Shown here one piece after another: positions 10,895 to 22,372 of a DNA stretch of 64,000 bases. Made by a program: the position numbers and the translations under genes. Numbering within the stretch: position 1 is the stretch's first letter; each line of letters begins with the position of its first letter. Source of the DNA: Eremophila alpestris peregrina (taxonomy: Eukaryota; Chordata; Aves; Passeriformes; Alaudidae); the NCBI GenBank assembly GCA_009792885.1, contig WMCF01000156.1, positions 1-64,000 of the forward strand, given 5' to 3'. The notes beneath the pieces were generated by a model. The model was not told the DNA's origin. It made no database searches and worked only from the letters and a program-made list of their open reading frames with translations.

Positions 10895-13804
10895 CTGCAA
10901 GATAAAAAGTTTCATCTTGGATGCCATTATAATAAAACCTCTGGTGCACAGAAGAATATAATTATATGATGACTTCTTCTCCAGGACAGTTTACCTTCCT
11001 GGCCATGGCAGAAAAGAAAGCTGCAAATGCTCAATTTTTCTGCATCTGTCAATTTCAATTTTTAAAAAACCAGTCATTTAAGAAAAAGAATACAATAAAA
11101 AATGTATTTAGAGCACTGGGGATTTTGTGATACTAATGGTCAATTAGTCTTCCCAAATCTCAAGGACTAATCAGAGAGGTGAGGTCCAACAGCCCATTTT
11201 CAGTAATGTGATTGCAGCAACCGTTTCCCACTCATACTGGAAAAAGGATTGGGGCTTATCCACTCAGTATTGCAGTTCTGAGGCAGAAATAACAGAGGCT
11301 GTGCTTCTGATGGTTTGGGGAATGGTAGTGAGGCAGTGAGAGATGGTCTAAAGATTAAATAAGCAGTGAATCCCCCAGACTGACCCTGATTTCCTTCCCA
11401 GTTTCCCTTCATCTCATCTAGCCCTGCACCCCAGAGTGGGTCGCTCTTGTCACTCGCAGGACTCAACTCTGTGGCAGGAATGAAGTCAACAGCCACCAGA
11501 GTTCAGCATGACCCACCAACTTAGTTCTTCCATAAACATCCCCAGCTGCAAGATCTGAGAAAGATCACAGAGGCACTGAGGAAACTTCAGCTATGCCAGG
11601 TTTGTCAATTATGCAAATCCCACACTGGGGCATACACAGATATTGCCTGCTTATCCTTACAAAAACTGCATGATGCTACAACCAGTAAAGGAGCTTGTGG
11701 GTAAGGTATGGCCTTCATGAGTTTCAGATGTGCAGTTACAGATCTCTGCCTCTGTATCCTCCAGCTGAGGAACCACTGGACAGCTTGCAACTATTGTGTG
11801 CTTAGGCTTGACTTTCTCATGGGGCATGATACACAAAATGTGAGGTCAGCAAAAATATTGAGCATCTGAGAAGCTCAGAGGAGTCAGTGTAAAGAATAAA
11901 GCTCAGCAGTGGAGAGTGGTCTTAGAAATGCAAGAGTGATGCTTGGCATTTATCAAGGAAGGCCTGATGAAGCACAGAAAGAAGACAGCAGGTCTTGTGT
12001 AACACAGATTATTTGAAGAGAGAGGGAATCTTTCAAAAACTTGAAATGGTGTCTACAGAAAGTAGAAAGGATGATAACCTTAGATTAGCTGTAAAAGCAC
12101 ATAAAGGCAGACTAAAAAGGAACTTGAGGAACAAACAGGAAAAAAAAGCCCCAACAAATAAAATAGAAAAAAAAATTATAATCAATCTTTTTGCAAACTC
12201 ACTGGGTACAAGAAGTCTGCCATATAATGTGCTGAGTCTAATGTTGATTTGGGCATAACAGAGCACTGAAAGAGTGGCTATTGTTGGAAGACTTAACCAT
12301 TTGAATTGACATTCACTGTGAAAGAAACTGATATGACTCCCATGCCAAATTCCTTCTGGGGGACTTGCCAGAGTATCTGTCTGAAGTGACTGCAAGAGAG
12401 GTTATAGGACAAACTGAAAAACAAGCAACAACCCATGTCCAGACAATATTATATGTGGGCAAAAGTTCCACAAGAAAGTGAAGATGAAATAATGGACTTA
12501 CTATCAGGGTTGTGAGAGAGGGAGTTACCAGCTCTGCTTCACATGTTCAAAAAATTCCTGGTGCCTGAGGTATGGAGCATGGTGCCAGAAAAAATGTTCT
12601 CAGGGAAGATCTGGGGAACCACAGACCTGTGAGTCTGTGATCATTACAGGGCACAAGAGAAGCTACAGGAAAGTACAGAATTACTGGATGCTTGGATAAA
12701 TGAGCTACTCGAGTCCATGGCTTTTGCAAATAGAAGTTATTTCATAAAATTACTTGTTTCCAATGGATGGAGATGATCCACTTGATACACCTCACTTGGC
12801 TTTCCAAAAGCTTTAGTGAAGATTCCTCACAAAAGCTTTATAATGAAAATGAGGAGCAACTTCTGTGTAATACAGGGTATAACATAATATATAGCATAAC
12901 GTGGTCTTTGCATGGCTAAATAACTGGTTTAAAGGCAGGAGGTTAGCAGGAAATCATCAAGTTTAACAACACAGTTATTGATATAAATCTGCAGGGACCT
13001 CTGATGGGATAATGGTGAACATTATTGTTCAACAAATCAGTAAATGGTCTAGGAAAAGAGGTAAGCAAGAGGTGAAAAACTCAGCTGGTGAGGCTGAATT
13101 GTTCAGGGCAGGAAGGGAAAGGGGCAGCTGTGCAGAGCTGTGGAAGGATCTCACAAGTGACTATATTAAGTGACTATGCCATAATGCAGTAGATGGAATC
13201 TGATGTAGGTAAACATGAAGTGATGCATGTGGGAGAAGATCAGTCCTAACTTTACATGTAAAATTCCTCAGTCTTAACTGACAGCTACCATTATTAATAC
13301 AAGCAGTTCCAGCATCAAATAAAGAATTGGGAATTCATGGGAAGGGAACAAAAAGCAAAACATCTCACTGTCATGCTACCATATGAATCCATAGTTTACC
13401 CAAACACAATATATTGAGTACAGGGTTTGCATTAAAAAAATAATTGGGTGGTGTCAGAGATAGTTGGAAAAATTCCTCATGAGGACTTGATTAGGAACTT
13501 GATGTATTCATATCAAAGTAAGGAAGTATTCCTGCCCCTGATTTCAGTGGTCTAGATCAAAACTGAATGCCCAAGAAACACACTGCCTGGCCTTTGGTTG
13601 TGTTTGGTGTGGTCACAGAGCAGATCTGGGTCTCTCCATTACACATTTCTCTCGTGTTGTTTTGGTAAATAACTATTTGTCTTTTGTTAGCTGAGGGAGA
13701 AAAGGAAATGAAAGCACTGTTCCATACTCCACAACATTGGTGCGTCTGCAGCACTCAAATTCAGATTAATTAGTCACTGTAGGGATAACAGATTATATAC
13801 TTAC
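10895..13804 (-). other. EPHA6: EPHA6 last intron (2910 bp)
   Basis: A phase 2 intron between the two SAM exons. Roughly half of it (about 11990-13530) is an ancient LINE relic in the opposite orientation to the gene. The remaining sequence, about 10900-11990 and 13530-13800, shows no recognisable gene, RNA or repeat. Confidence 0.9.
11990..13530 (+). mobile_element. Ancient CR1/L3-like LINE relic, reverse-transcriptase region
   Basis: Although full of stops and indels, this stretch follows the order of an old CR1-clade LINE I know from turtle and bird genomes. It shows a Lys-rich pre-RT segment (about 12050-12170), then blocks recalling the RT domain ('GNYRPVSL', near 12600; a 'DFSKAFDTVPH'-like block, 12775-12830; 'NWFKGR', near 12920), then a 'CKVMHVG'-like block (13210-13235). 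It ends with 'ATxPYESIVYPNTIY' (13370-13420), the equivalent of the LINE's late conserved block. It is non-functional. The match is from memory of the consensus, so the edges are approximate. Confidence 0.65.
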
Positions 13805-13954
13805 TCAATATTCATTCTTGAAACCATATCCAAAGTTGTGTAACCTGCTGCCATGAAGTTATTTTTATACTGACCCATTTTTATGGAATCCAGCCAGTCA
13901 CTGACTGAAACAAACAAAGGATATTCTGGAACTTCACCAGGTGAATCTGGCATT
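13805..13954 (-). CDS. EPHA6: EPHA6 coding exon: kinase-SAM linker and first SAM helices (150 nt)
   Basis: The exon starts with one base completing Val, followed by 49 codons from MPDSPGEVPEYPLF to DMVSRMNI, and two bases (GA) that form Asp with the next exon. SPGEVPEYPLF is the linker. SVSDWLDSIKMGQYKNNFMAAGYTTLDMVSRMNI is the first half of a sterile alpha motif (SAM), a small helical interaction domain found at the cytoplasmic end of Eph receptors; it retains the conserved Trp and the Tyr of MGQYKNNF. The acceptor is GTTTACAG (AG at 13955-13956), preceded by a T-rich tract on the coding strand. The donor is a perfect GTAAGT at 13799-13804. Confidence 0.96.
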
Positions 13955-16256
13955 CTGTAAACAAAACAAAACAAAAAAAAAAAAAAGCAAAGGTTACCAA
14001 GCAATACAAAATATGACACCAAATTTACCCTACAAATATAGCTTTTACTAAAAGGCAGAAGGAATGAGAGAGGAGTCTGAGCTGTAAAGGTCAGACCTTA
14101 ACTGAGGATCTCTTTAACCTGTTGTCTAATACATAAAAATCTCATCAGTCTGCCCAGCTGCACTACTCAAACAATACACTTTATTAAAGAACTGCAGCTC
14201 AGTAACTCACTGAGGAAAAGGCCTCTCCCAGTGCTCTTATTCTTGTTCCACAGAATGTCTCCCTGCAGATCGACATGTTCAGGATTATAATAATTTGTTG
14301 ATACAATATTCAATGTAGACAACAATGAAAATCTAGCATAAGGTGCAATTAAAAAAGTTAAATCACCATGAGATGATTTTTACATTTATCTACAACCACC
14401 CCACCCCAGATGGCTCCTCATTGTGATAACACTATGCTACAGGAACACTTTGATTACAGTACTCAAAAGCTAAAACTCACCCTAAAAGAAGCAAAAAGAA
14501 TAAAATGTGAAATCTTTGCTTTTGCACAGAATTACACAAAGTAGCAAATAAAATTGAAGGAGCTAATTTAGTCACATTTCTTTTTGAGTTCTTTCTCTAA
14601 TAGCATCACAACTGAAACAAAAAGATAGGAAAAAAAAAAAAAGATTGCAATTTTGGGGCATTGATTTCCAGTCTTCTGTTGTGTGCCACACTTGGGAGGG
14701 CTCACAACTTCCACTGGCTTTATGCATTTTGTGTAGAGAAACAAAATGCAGAAAATGCACACTGCTGTTTGTAAAAGCTGTATGATAGTCTTTAGGAGAA
14801 AGACACAGTTTTCTGAAAATGAAAATTTAGACAGCAAAAGCCAGCCAAGATTTACTGATGGAACATGACTTAATGTGTAATGTAGGAAGCAACCACAGCC
14901 TCATGTCTTCATGTACCAAGTTTCACCCACACACATTCAAATACTGTTAAGTAGAGTGATTTTCATTCATATTATCAAAATAGAGGGAGAAGCTGAAGGA
15001 CAGGAGAACACTGTTAAGTACAAGCTGTAATTAAAGACCTACAGGGGTCCATTCTCATCTAAATTATTTTATGATTCTATAGAAGAAGGTTACCCAAAAA
15101 CTGCATCAAGCATTCTCAAATGATTGGAAAACCTTTCCCAAGCAGGTGAAGTCAATCACAGGTCAATAAAGCATAAGTTTTTTAGACCCTAAGATATGAT
15201 TTAAAATAAAAAGGGATAAAAATACATTGCACTGATGCTAAATGAAGTAATCCAGGTACAAATAGCAAGTCATATTTACATGCATATACACCTAGAGGAT
15301 GCTAACTCTAGGGGATGGATATTTATTCCCACAAGCCTTCCTGGTCTGTGTTGATGAAATGCCTGTAGCCCTCACTCCAGGTTTTCCAACCAGCTTCTCC
15401 ATTCAGCCTCTCTCACAGCAAGGTACCAGCCCCAGTTTTGCCTTGCTGCTCAGCCCTTCTCAAAAACATTTAAAGGTTCTCAGCAAGCCCCACTCAGGGC
15501 TTGGAACCCCTTATAAGCCCATGGGGGTCTCCCTGAAAGCACCTTTATCTTAAGGTGACTCTTGGTGACTGAAGAGAGTGAGGCCACCTGGACCTTTGCT
15601 ATTTCAGCTGATATGCAGGGACAGCTTGCATCAATAAGCCCACAAATACTGACAAATTCTTCCACTGCAGCCTTGCTTATCCTGTGGCTGCATTAATTTC
15701 TGAAATATTCTTAATTAAAAAAAAAAAAAAAAAGCCCTGGGCAACATTATCAAGAATTTGTTGTGGGATGGTAACAGCATAATCTCTTATTTGGTCACTG
15801 CTGCCACTCTGCTGCAGACAAATAAAGATTTAGCAAGCTAAGACACAGCTACTTTCTGCAGGATATTATTCCAAGGCAGTTCAGAAATTGCTTGAGCAAT
15901 ATCAGATGGAGAGACAGGCTGTTGAATGGAGAAAAAAATTACAAAGAGAAAACAAGCACATAGGAATAACACACAAAAAAAAGAACAAAGAGATGCACAA
16001 AGATTAGGATAGTTAGTGCACAAACAGAACTCAGACAATAATAATAATAAAAAGCCTAATATAATCTGCATGGCTTGAGGAAAAAACCTTGTACAACAGT
16101 GTATTAACAATAAGGCAAACCTTAAAAGGGGCTTAAAATGATTTGGAGCTGCATGACTTTATGGGCTCAGAACTCTGCAGTTCTCCCACCCCTACTTAGT
16201 GCCCCTAAGGCACCTAATGATAGCCAAAAACCAGGAGGTACCAAAAGGAGACTTAC
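13955..16256 (-). other. EPHA6: EPHA6 intron between kinase end and SAM domain (2302 bp)
   Basis: A phase 2 intron. It holds a short CR1 3' end (about 15028-15081), A-tracts at 13972-13987 and about 15717-15733, and otherwise no recognisable element. Confidence 0.9.
15028..15081 (+). mobile_element. CR1 LINE, short diverged 3' end
   Basis: The end AGACCT...GGGGTCC...TTATTTTATGATTCTATAG parallels the CR1 3' terminus (a '...AGGTCCCTTCCAACC...' block followed by the repeated ATTCTATG unit). It is only about 55 bp and clearly diverged. 5' truncation is normal for CR1 copies. Confidence 0.5.
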
Positions 16257-16450
16257 ACAAGAACATCCTCCACGAGGGTGTGAAGGGTGCTGGGGTTGCG
16301 GATCAGCTTGTCCAGGAAGCTGACAATGTCACTGAATTTGGGACGGTGGCTCCTCTCCTTCTGCCAGCAGTGAAGCATCAGTTGGTGGAGAGAGGCTGGG
16401 CAGCCCATGGGAGCTGGAAGCCTGTAGCCCTCTTCAATGGACAGGATAAC
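16257..16450 (-). CDS. EPHA6: EPHA6 coding exon: kinase C-lobe, helices G to I (194 nt)
   Basis: Sixty-four codons plus two bases, from VILSIEEGYRLPAPMGCP to HTLVEDVL and a split Val (GT|A). The exon encodes the end of the kinase domain: helix G, the LMLHCWQKERSHRPKF block with the conserved Trp and the Arg of the CW(X)nR signature, and helix I (SFLDKLIRNP). The acceptor is TTTCTGCAG (AG at 16451-16452) and the donor GTAAGT occupies 16251-16256. It starts in phase 0 and ends in phase 2, matching the next exon exactly. The sequence after RNPSTLHT begins the linker to the SAM domain. An open frame on the opposite strand across this exon is only its antisense shadow. Confidence 0.97.
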
Positions 16451-19400
16451 CTGCAGAAATACAATGTGCACCATTAAATGCTGAAAGGATGGTGTGACAC
16501 TGACAATTAGGAACCAGGGATGATAAATGATCAGTGGCACAGCCACCCTCACTTTATGCACTGCTGGGGTTTCACTCAGGGAACAGGACTGGCAGGGGTG
16601 TGACCAGAGGAGACAGGAAATATTTTGCAGCATATGAAACACAATAGGAACTTTTTTAGGGTCACTGGTCATCCTCTTCAAACAGCTAAGAAAGCAGGAG
16701 GGGAATAAAGAGCTCACCAATACCACCATCATTTTCATCCTCTTCAGGGGGCCACAAACTCACCTGCTGTGGCCACTGATCCCACCATGCTCTGATATTT
16801 GCATTCTGACCCAGTGTTTGTGTGTAGCAATACCCCAATACAATCAAGCACCATGAACACACATTGTGGCACCTGACAAATTTACTTGGTATTCACATGT
16901 TTCTGCTGATCCTTAGAGTATGGTTAATCCTGCCTGTTCCCCACACAAGTTACAGCAATGTTATTTTGCACTCTCCCTCAGAAACCTGGATGTCTGAGAT
17001 GTTTATGACTAAACAAAAGTTAGTAACATTATGGTATTACCCTGAAGTGAGACCTTCAGATTCAGCAGAAACAGAAAATGTGTCTGGTAAGGATTCAGAA
17101 AGAAACAGGTCTGTTGCCACAGGAAAATCATATATGAAAAATTACAGCTGATCAGATTTGAAGGAAAGCTTATTTTTAGTAACACAGGTAGCAAAAAGCA
17201 TTGTTTGAAAAGAAGAGTAGCAGCCTGGCTTGATAGGAGTTGGCAAAAGTAGGTAAAGTCCATGGAAAGCTTCATGGATTCATAACAGCTTACATGGATT
17301 CACCCCATGTAAGATTTAAAAAACACAAGGAAAGGTCAGGAGGTTCTGCAATGAGTGGTGGTAGCAGTGGGGATGATGTTACAAATTACACAGTCAGGAT
17401 TTAAGGAATGCAAAACTGGTCAGTGGCTGATCAAAAACGAAGCTAGGGAAAAGACCAGCCTCACCACACATGCATAACCCTCCCACATAAAAATCCAGCC
17501 AGTGCTAAATGTTTTCTAATGTACAGATGACTGCACATTATTTAAATATAAACATTTATAACCATACAGTGCACTTAGGAGGAGCATACCAGCTGCACTG
17601 ATACCCACTGTGCTGCAAGGAGACATCCATCATTTGCACACAGATGTATGGACATGCTGCAGACATATTAATGCAGCTGGAAGGGGTTACATGAAACTGT
17701 TTACAACAAATCAATATTTTACAGCACCAGCTCTGGCTTCAATATATTCAATCTTATTATCCTGGAATATATCCCTGTTCTCTGTTTGAGCTGTGAATTA
17801 ATGCTGGCTCTGCTCAGCAATGCCTAATGCTAATGCTGCAGGCATTATGTAAATAAAATAAGAGTAATGAAGCCACGTTAGGACCTGAGCTCCACTTGAT
17901 GGCATGGCAGGAAATGAGGCTTCTGTAGCTGCACACAGCTGCTTGTCTGTGTTTTATGAACACAGGTGACTTGGGCCTGTGATGTGCTGTTGTTACAGGA
18001 AAAATGCCCCCATCCCATTGCAGGTTTGTGCTTCCTTCAGGACCTTGCCTCCAGTGATGAAAATGCCCCTGCAGACTCAAACACAGTCCTGGAATTTTAT
18101 TCACACTAACTTTTACATCCATTATTAATGTATCTCAGGCAGTTTGTCAGAAGTGGGTTCATGAAGCATTCCTGACAGAGAGGGACAGAGCTCTGTTGGT
18201 ACTGACCACCAAAGAGGCTGCCCTTAGCAGCCCAGAAATGCAGATACTGAAATTTTTACATTTAACTGCCTGTTGCAAAGGTGGAATGTATGAAATGTAT
18301 TTTGTTTTTAAGGCAACAGGAAAGCTGCTCCACATTTCAGCATTTGCATCTACATTTCAAAGACATATAGCATTTGCTCAAAACAATAGAGGGCTGATGA
18401 GGTTTTGCTGAAATAATTTATTCAGGAGAAGTCCAAAAGCAATCATAATTTTCCACACTTTATTTTAACATATCTCTGAAAGTGAAGTCACAGTGCATTT
18501 TGTTTCCTATCTTGTTCAAAAGGAACATTTCAGTATGAAGAAAAATGCCAGCTGGTACTGGGATAATTACAATTTCTCATTAATACCAGCACATTTTAAA
18601 AATAAACTGGAAATATTGCCTCATTAGTATCCCTTGTGAGGCAAGTATTATTTTTAGAATCTAAGATGCAAGAGTAAAGATGTGGTAAGTGTCTAATACT
18701 GCAATGGGAATCAAGTCTCAAAGGAAGAATTAGAGCATTTAAGTTCCTTATTTATTTATATACTTATTTTAGCTCTTGCTCTGCCACGTGCATAGCACCC
18801 ATCTCTCTCTGTTCAAAGAAATCAGATATCCATGGACCTAAAAGGGAAGAACTATTAAGTTGTTCTTAATAATATAAAATTGTGTATTATAAAACATGTT
18901 AAGATTTTACATGTTAAGTCTTTCAAATGTCTTCTTCTGACAAAGCACCACATCAATCATGAAATCTGCATCTACAGGGAGGATACAGCAGCAGCTTGTT
19001 TGGGGTTAGACACAGCTGTGAAGTTTGAATATTAACAGAGTTAATGGTAAATACTGGTTATGATGGCCTGAACAGTATTTTATGGACTTCTACACAAAAT
19101 TGATACGTGTTCAATTTCAAAATCATTGGCAATTGGCAAAAATGCCATCTGAAAATGAAGCTGTAATCTTCCTGATAGTCTCATTATTAATAGTAACAGA
19201 GATTCTTGCTCTCAAAAGTTAACTGACAGCTTTTTTAATGAGACTGAGACAGAGAAGAGTCCAGAGGGACATTGTCCCTGTGTCCTCCTGACATGTGAAG
19301 AATCTACCAGGAGGGAGAGGCAGCTGCTCCTGCCTCATGGTACAGAGCCAATCCAGGCACCTGCCAAGCTTTTGATATCTGTGAGCTGGAAGAACTAAAT

Positions 19401-22222
19401 TAGGCTAAGTTGGGGTTTTTTCAGTATTACAGGAAACTTTCAGGAGTTTTATTCTGTTTGCTACAGTGGTTTCCTTGCATACCAATTACAACCCATTAAA
19501 AATTCTTTTCATTTTTTCCCCCTTCTTTTTGAATACTGCAGCTCTGCAACATGCATTAATTTATACAGTGGCCTCTAACAGGTGTCCCAGTAGACTTCAC
19601 TCACAGCTGTTCTACAAACCAAATGCATGGAATATAAATCTCCCTTCCCTCACATGAGCATTAGCAAGCCAGACTCTCAGCACAATCTGTTCATCAGTAC
19701 ACTACTTCCCTTGGAAAGTTCAATATCTTGGCTAATGTTTATTAATTAAGCAATAAGACACGACAGACTGTGCAGCAGCCCTAATTAATGGACACCTCTG
19801 GTGCCTGCCACACATCTAAGAAGTGCATTAATCAGCACCAACACAGTTTGGAAGTGACTTGCCACAATAACAAAATGGTTATTTACTTAAACAAGAGCAT
19901 TTCTCAAACTTAGCAATGTTTTTAAGCCTCTACATTAAGTTGTATACAGTATTAATTTTATAAAAAGCATTTTGCAACTCAGTTTCCTTAAGTTCAGCTT
20001 CCAAATCCTTGCTGGGGAATATAGGTAGAGGATTCTGGATTTGCAGAGGTGTTGAGTCATTCTGGATACCTGTGAGCAGCTGCAGACTCTGAACACCAGA
20101 TTGGGTTAATTTAGGTGGTAGGTACCAGTTTAAAACTTCTGTCATCAGCTGTGTTCATCACTAACTTAGCCACAGTCTAAAATAGTGAGTTCATTTCCCA
20201 AAGCTGTATAATTGGAAAAGCAGTTGGCAAGCTGGAATAGGAAAAAAGCCCCAAACCAGACTCTGCTCTGCAGAATTTATACTTGGAAAACTTTTGGTGA
20301 TCTACCAAAACACAACCAATTCAAGAAATGTGTTAATTGCTATCCAAAGAAGAGTTTTATTATGATCCAAACAGTAAGTGTTTCAGTGGCAATGTTAGCA
20401 GACATTTTGATGTAGCAGAACCTCTGACCATAGCCATGCCAGACCCCATTAACTGTTGTTTGCATCCTGTGTCTTTTATGAATCTGTTTAGTGCATATCC
20501 CTCTCTGCTGTTTTCCCTGCCATCTGTACAGCACCATGGACCTTTGAGAGTCCTATTATTTCTGCAAAATAAGCTCCTGTGAATTCAGGGCAATTTATTG
20601 CACTAGAAGAGCCATTCCAATATCCAGTAAAATAAGCTTTACATTATCTCTAATAACTTGAAATTTCCCAATGACACCTGAAGTCACTTAACCTATGCAG
20701 AAGGTCACAGGTGCTCACTGCTGACATGCTGGCACTGAAATCCTGTGGGTAGGAGAAAAGGAGTCCTTTGTGCTGGGAACTGCTGGACTGCAGGGAAAGC
20801 CCCCAGCAATTGGCATCATTAGGGCCTGCAGCATCATTTTGTATTAACAGACACTTTTATTTTGGATGTAGGAGTAATTAAATATTGCTATCTTCATGCT
20901 GTAGCTGATTATTTAATATATTCTAAATGGAGAGGTTTGTGATAGTATTTTTTGTTTCTAAGGGGTTTGGTTGCTTTTTTTCCTTTTCTTCCTGAAACAG
21001 TGAAATTATTTTTTTTAATTAAAAGCTCTCTCAGATCCTTATCCCCAAATGACCCACCAGCCTTAGCAAGCAACCAGACTAGAAGAGCTGAATAACTTAG
21101 CAACAATGTGAAAAGAGCCATCTGGGAAAGTCTTGTCAAATCTTCAGAACCAAGGCAGGAATATTCCAGGCACATTTATGGGAGAGGTTAAGGTGGCTTG
21201 GCTGATATTCCACATTTTGACATAGAGCTTGATGGCTGGTGTGAAGGCTGAGTGTACCAGTTTGAGCTGTCACAGGGATCCATCAAACAAGAGAATTTGT
21301 GAAAATTTAAATGGTGGTAGAGAAAAGAACCCTATCATTTTCCTTTTCCCATATTTCTTTTTCTAGAACAAGCTTTCAATTACACTAGAAGAAAATTTGG
21401 TTTTGTTTTTTTTTTTAAATTGAGATTCCAGCCTAGAAAGGGAATGAGACAGTGTTGAAAGTTTAACAGGAAAACTTTATAGATATGAATGCTTACAGAA
21501 AGCTCTTTGAATGTAGAGATGGTGGTGATGAAATTGTTTTGATATAGAAGAATAGAAAATGTTTAAAAAGTAAGGATTGCTGAACCAGTTGTTACTAGTT
21601 AACTAAGCAAGCAAAGGTTGAATGAGCTAGAAAGAAGATGTTATGACCAGAGTAAAGGACATGTTGACCACGAACAAAAAGATGCTATTACCAAATAGAA
21701 ATAAGTCTTAGCAATAGCACAGGCAAACTGAAAGATGCTTTTACCAAGTAGAAGAATTTTCCACTGCAAGAAAAACAGAAAAAGAACTTTGAGCTTAAAA
21801 TGTAACATACTAACTTATGTGATTAAATAGTTACTAACAAAATATGATCATTTTAATAGTTCTGATAGGCTACAGGCAAATGTAAAAGTATTGTGTAAGA
21901 TGCTGATAAGATATTCAGTAAAGAAAAATATATAATGCATTGTAGCCAGAACTAAAAGTGACTTCAGGCTTCAGAGTTTTCTTTATTAGCTGTAGCTGAC
22001 AGCTAAGGGGCTTCAGCCTTCAGGCTCACCTTTAGGCAGCAGCTCCAGGCCTGTTCTACCCATGACCCACTACTGCTGTAACCGTGCAATAATCAGCATT
22101 TGGAGGAGCTCTCATTTGGGCTCTTACAGCAAAGCAGGGCAGGGAGTGGCAGTCAGTGTTAGAGCACATTTGAAAAAGCTGCAGATGAATGAATTGTGAG
22201 TGAATTGCTGGGCAGTACTCAC
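16451..22222 (-). other. EPHA6: EPHA6 intron between helix F and C-lobe exons (5772 bp)
   Basis: A phase 0 intron. Its 5' end carries an LTR-like element (21453-22128). I see no gene or RNA in the remainder (16451-21452). Open frames of 60 to 100 codons occur on both strands, for example at 19930-20145 and 20909-21175 on the minus strand, but without family similarity or flanking splice sites that fit a conserved exon. Confidence 0.9.
21453..22128 (+). mobile_element. Solo LTR of an endogenous retrovirus (ERVL-like), antisense to EPHA6
   Basis: About 676 bp beginning TGTTGAAAG and ending TTACA. It has an AT-rich U3 with an imperfect direct repeat (GATGCTATTACCAAATAGAA at 21681 and GATGCTTTTACCAAGTAGAA at 21734, 53 bp apart), a TATA-like AAATATATAATG near 21926-21937, and an AATAAT near the 3' part of the element (22088-22093). 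The layout and wording resemble songbird ERVL-type LTRs as I remember them. No internal gag, pol or env sequence lies next to it, so it reads as a solo LTR. I could not see a convincing target-site duplication (GACAG before, GCAAA after), so the ends may be off or the copy is old. Confidence 0.55.
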
Positions 22223-22372
22223 ATCCTGGTTGGACATCTCCCAGTAGGGCCTCTCCCCGTAGGACATCACCTCCCACATGACGATGCCGTAGCTCCACGC
22301 GTCGCTGGCTGAGGAGAACTTCCTGTAAGCAATGGCCTCAGGAGCTGTCCACCTGATGGGGATCTTCCCTCC
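22223..22372 (-). CDS. EPHA6: EPHA6 coding exon: P+1 loop and helix F (150 nt)
   Basis: Fifty codons from GGKIPIRWTAPEA to PYWEMSNQD. The exon encodes the P+1 substrate-binding segment KIPIRWTAPEA, with the APE motif that closes the activation segment, and helix F with SDAWSYGIVMWEV, whose Asp and Trp anchor the kinase core. The acceptor is GTGTTTTCAG (AG at 22373-22374) and the donor GTGAGT is at 22217-22222. Both ends are phase 0, so it joins ...YTTS upstream and VILSIEEG downstream without a break. The Ala in SDAWSYG is Val in most Eph receptors and is one of the residues I associate with EPHA6. An LTR-like element ends only 94 bases beyond the donor side of this exon. Confidence 0.97.

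Noticed and set aside
16138..16477. Overlapping plus-strand open frames of 61 and 92 codons
   Set aside because: They are the antisense shadow of the EPHA6 C-lobe exon, which has splice sites and clear kinase motifs on the minus strand.
19930..20145. 71-codon minus-strand frame with a protein-like composition
   Set aside because: If spliced into EPHA6 it would fall between two exons that already join in frame and within the conserved kinase fold. No acceptor/donor pair supports it.
20909..21175. 88-codon minus-strand frame beginning with a hydrophobic segment resembling a signal peptide
   Set aside because: It stands alone in an intron, its Lys-rich end comes from A-rich sequence, and no homologue or splice context is evident.
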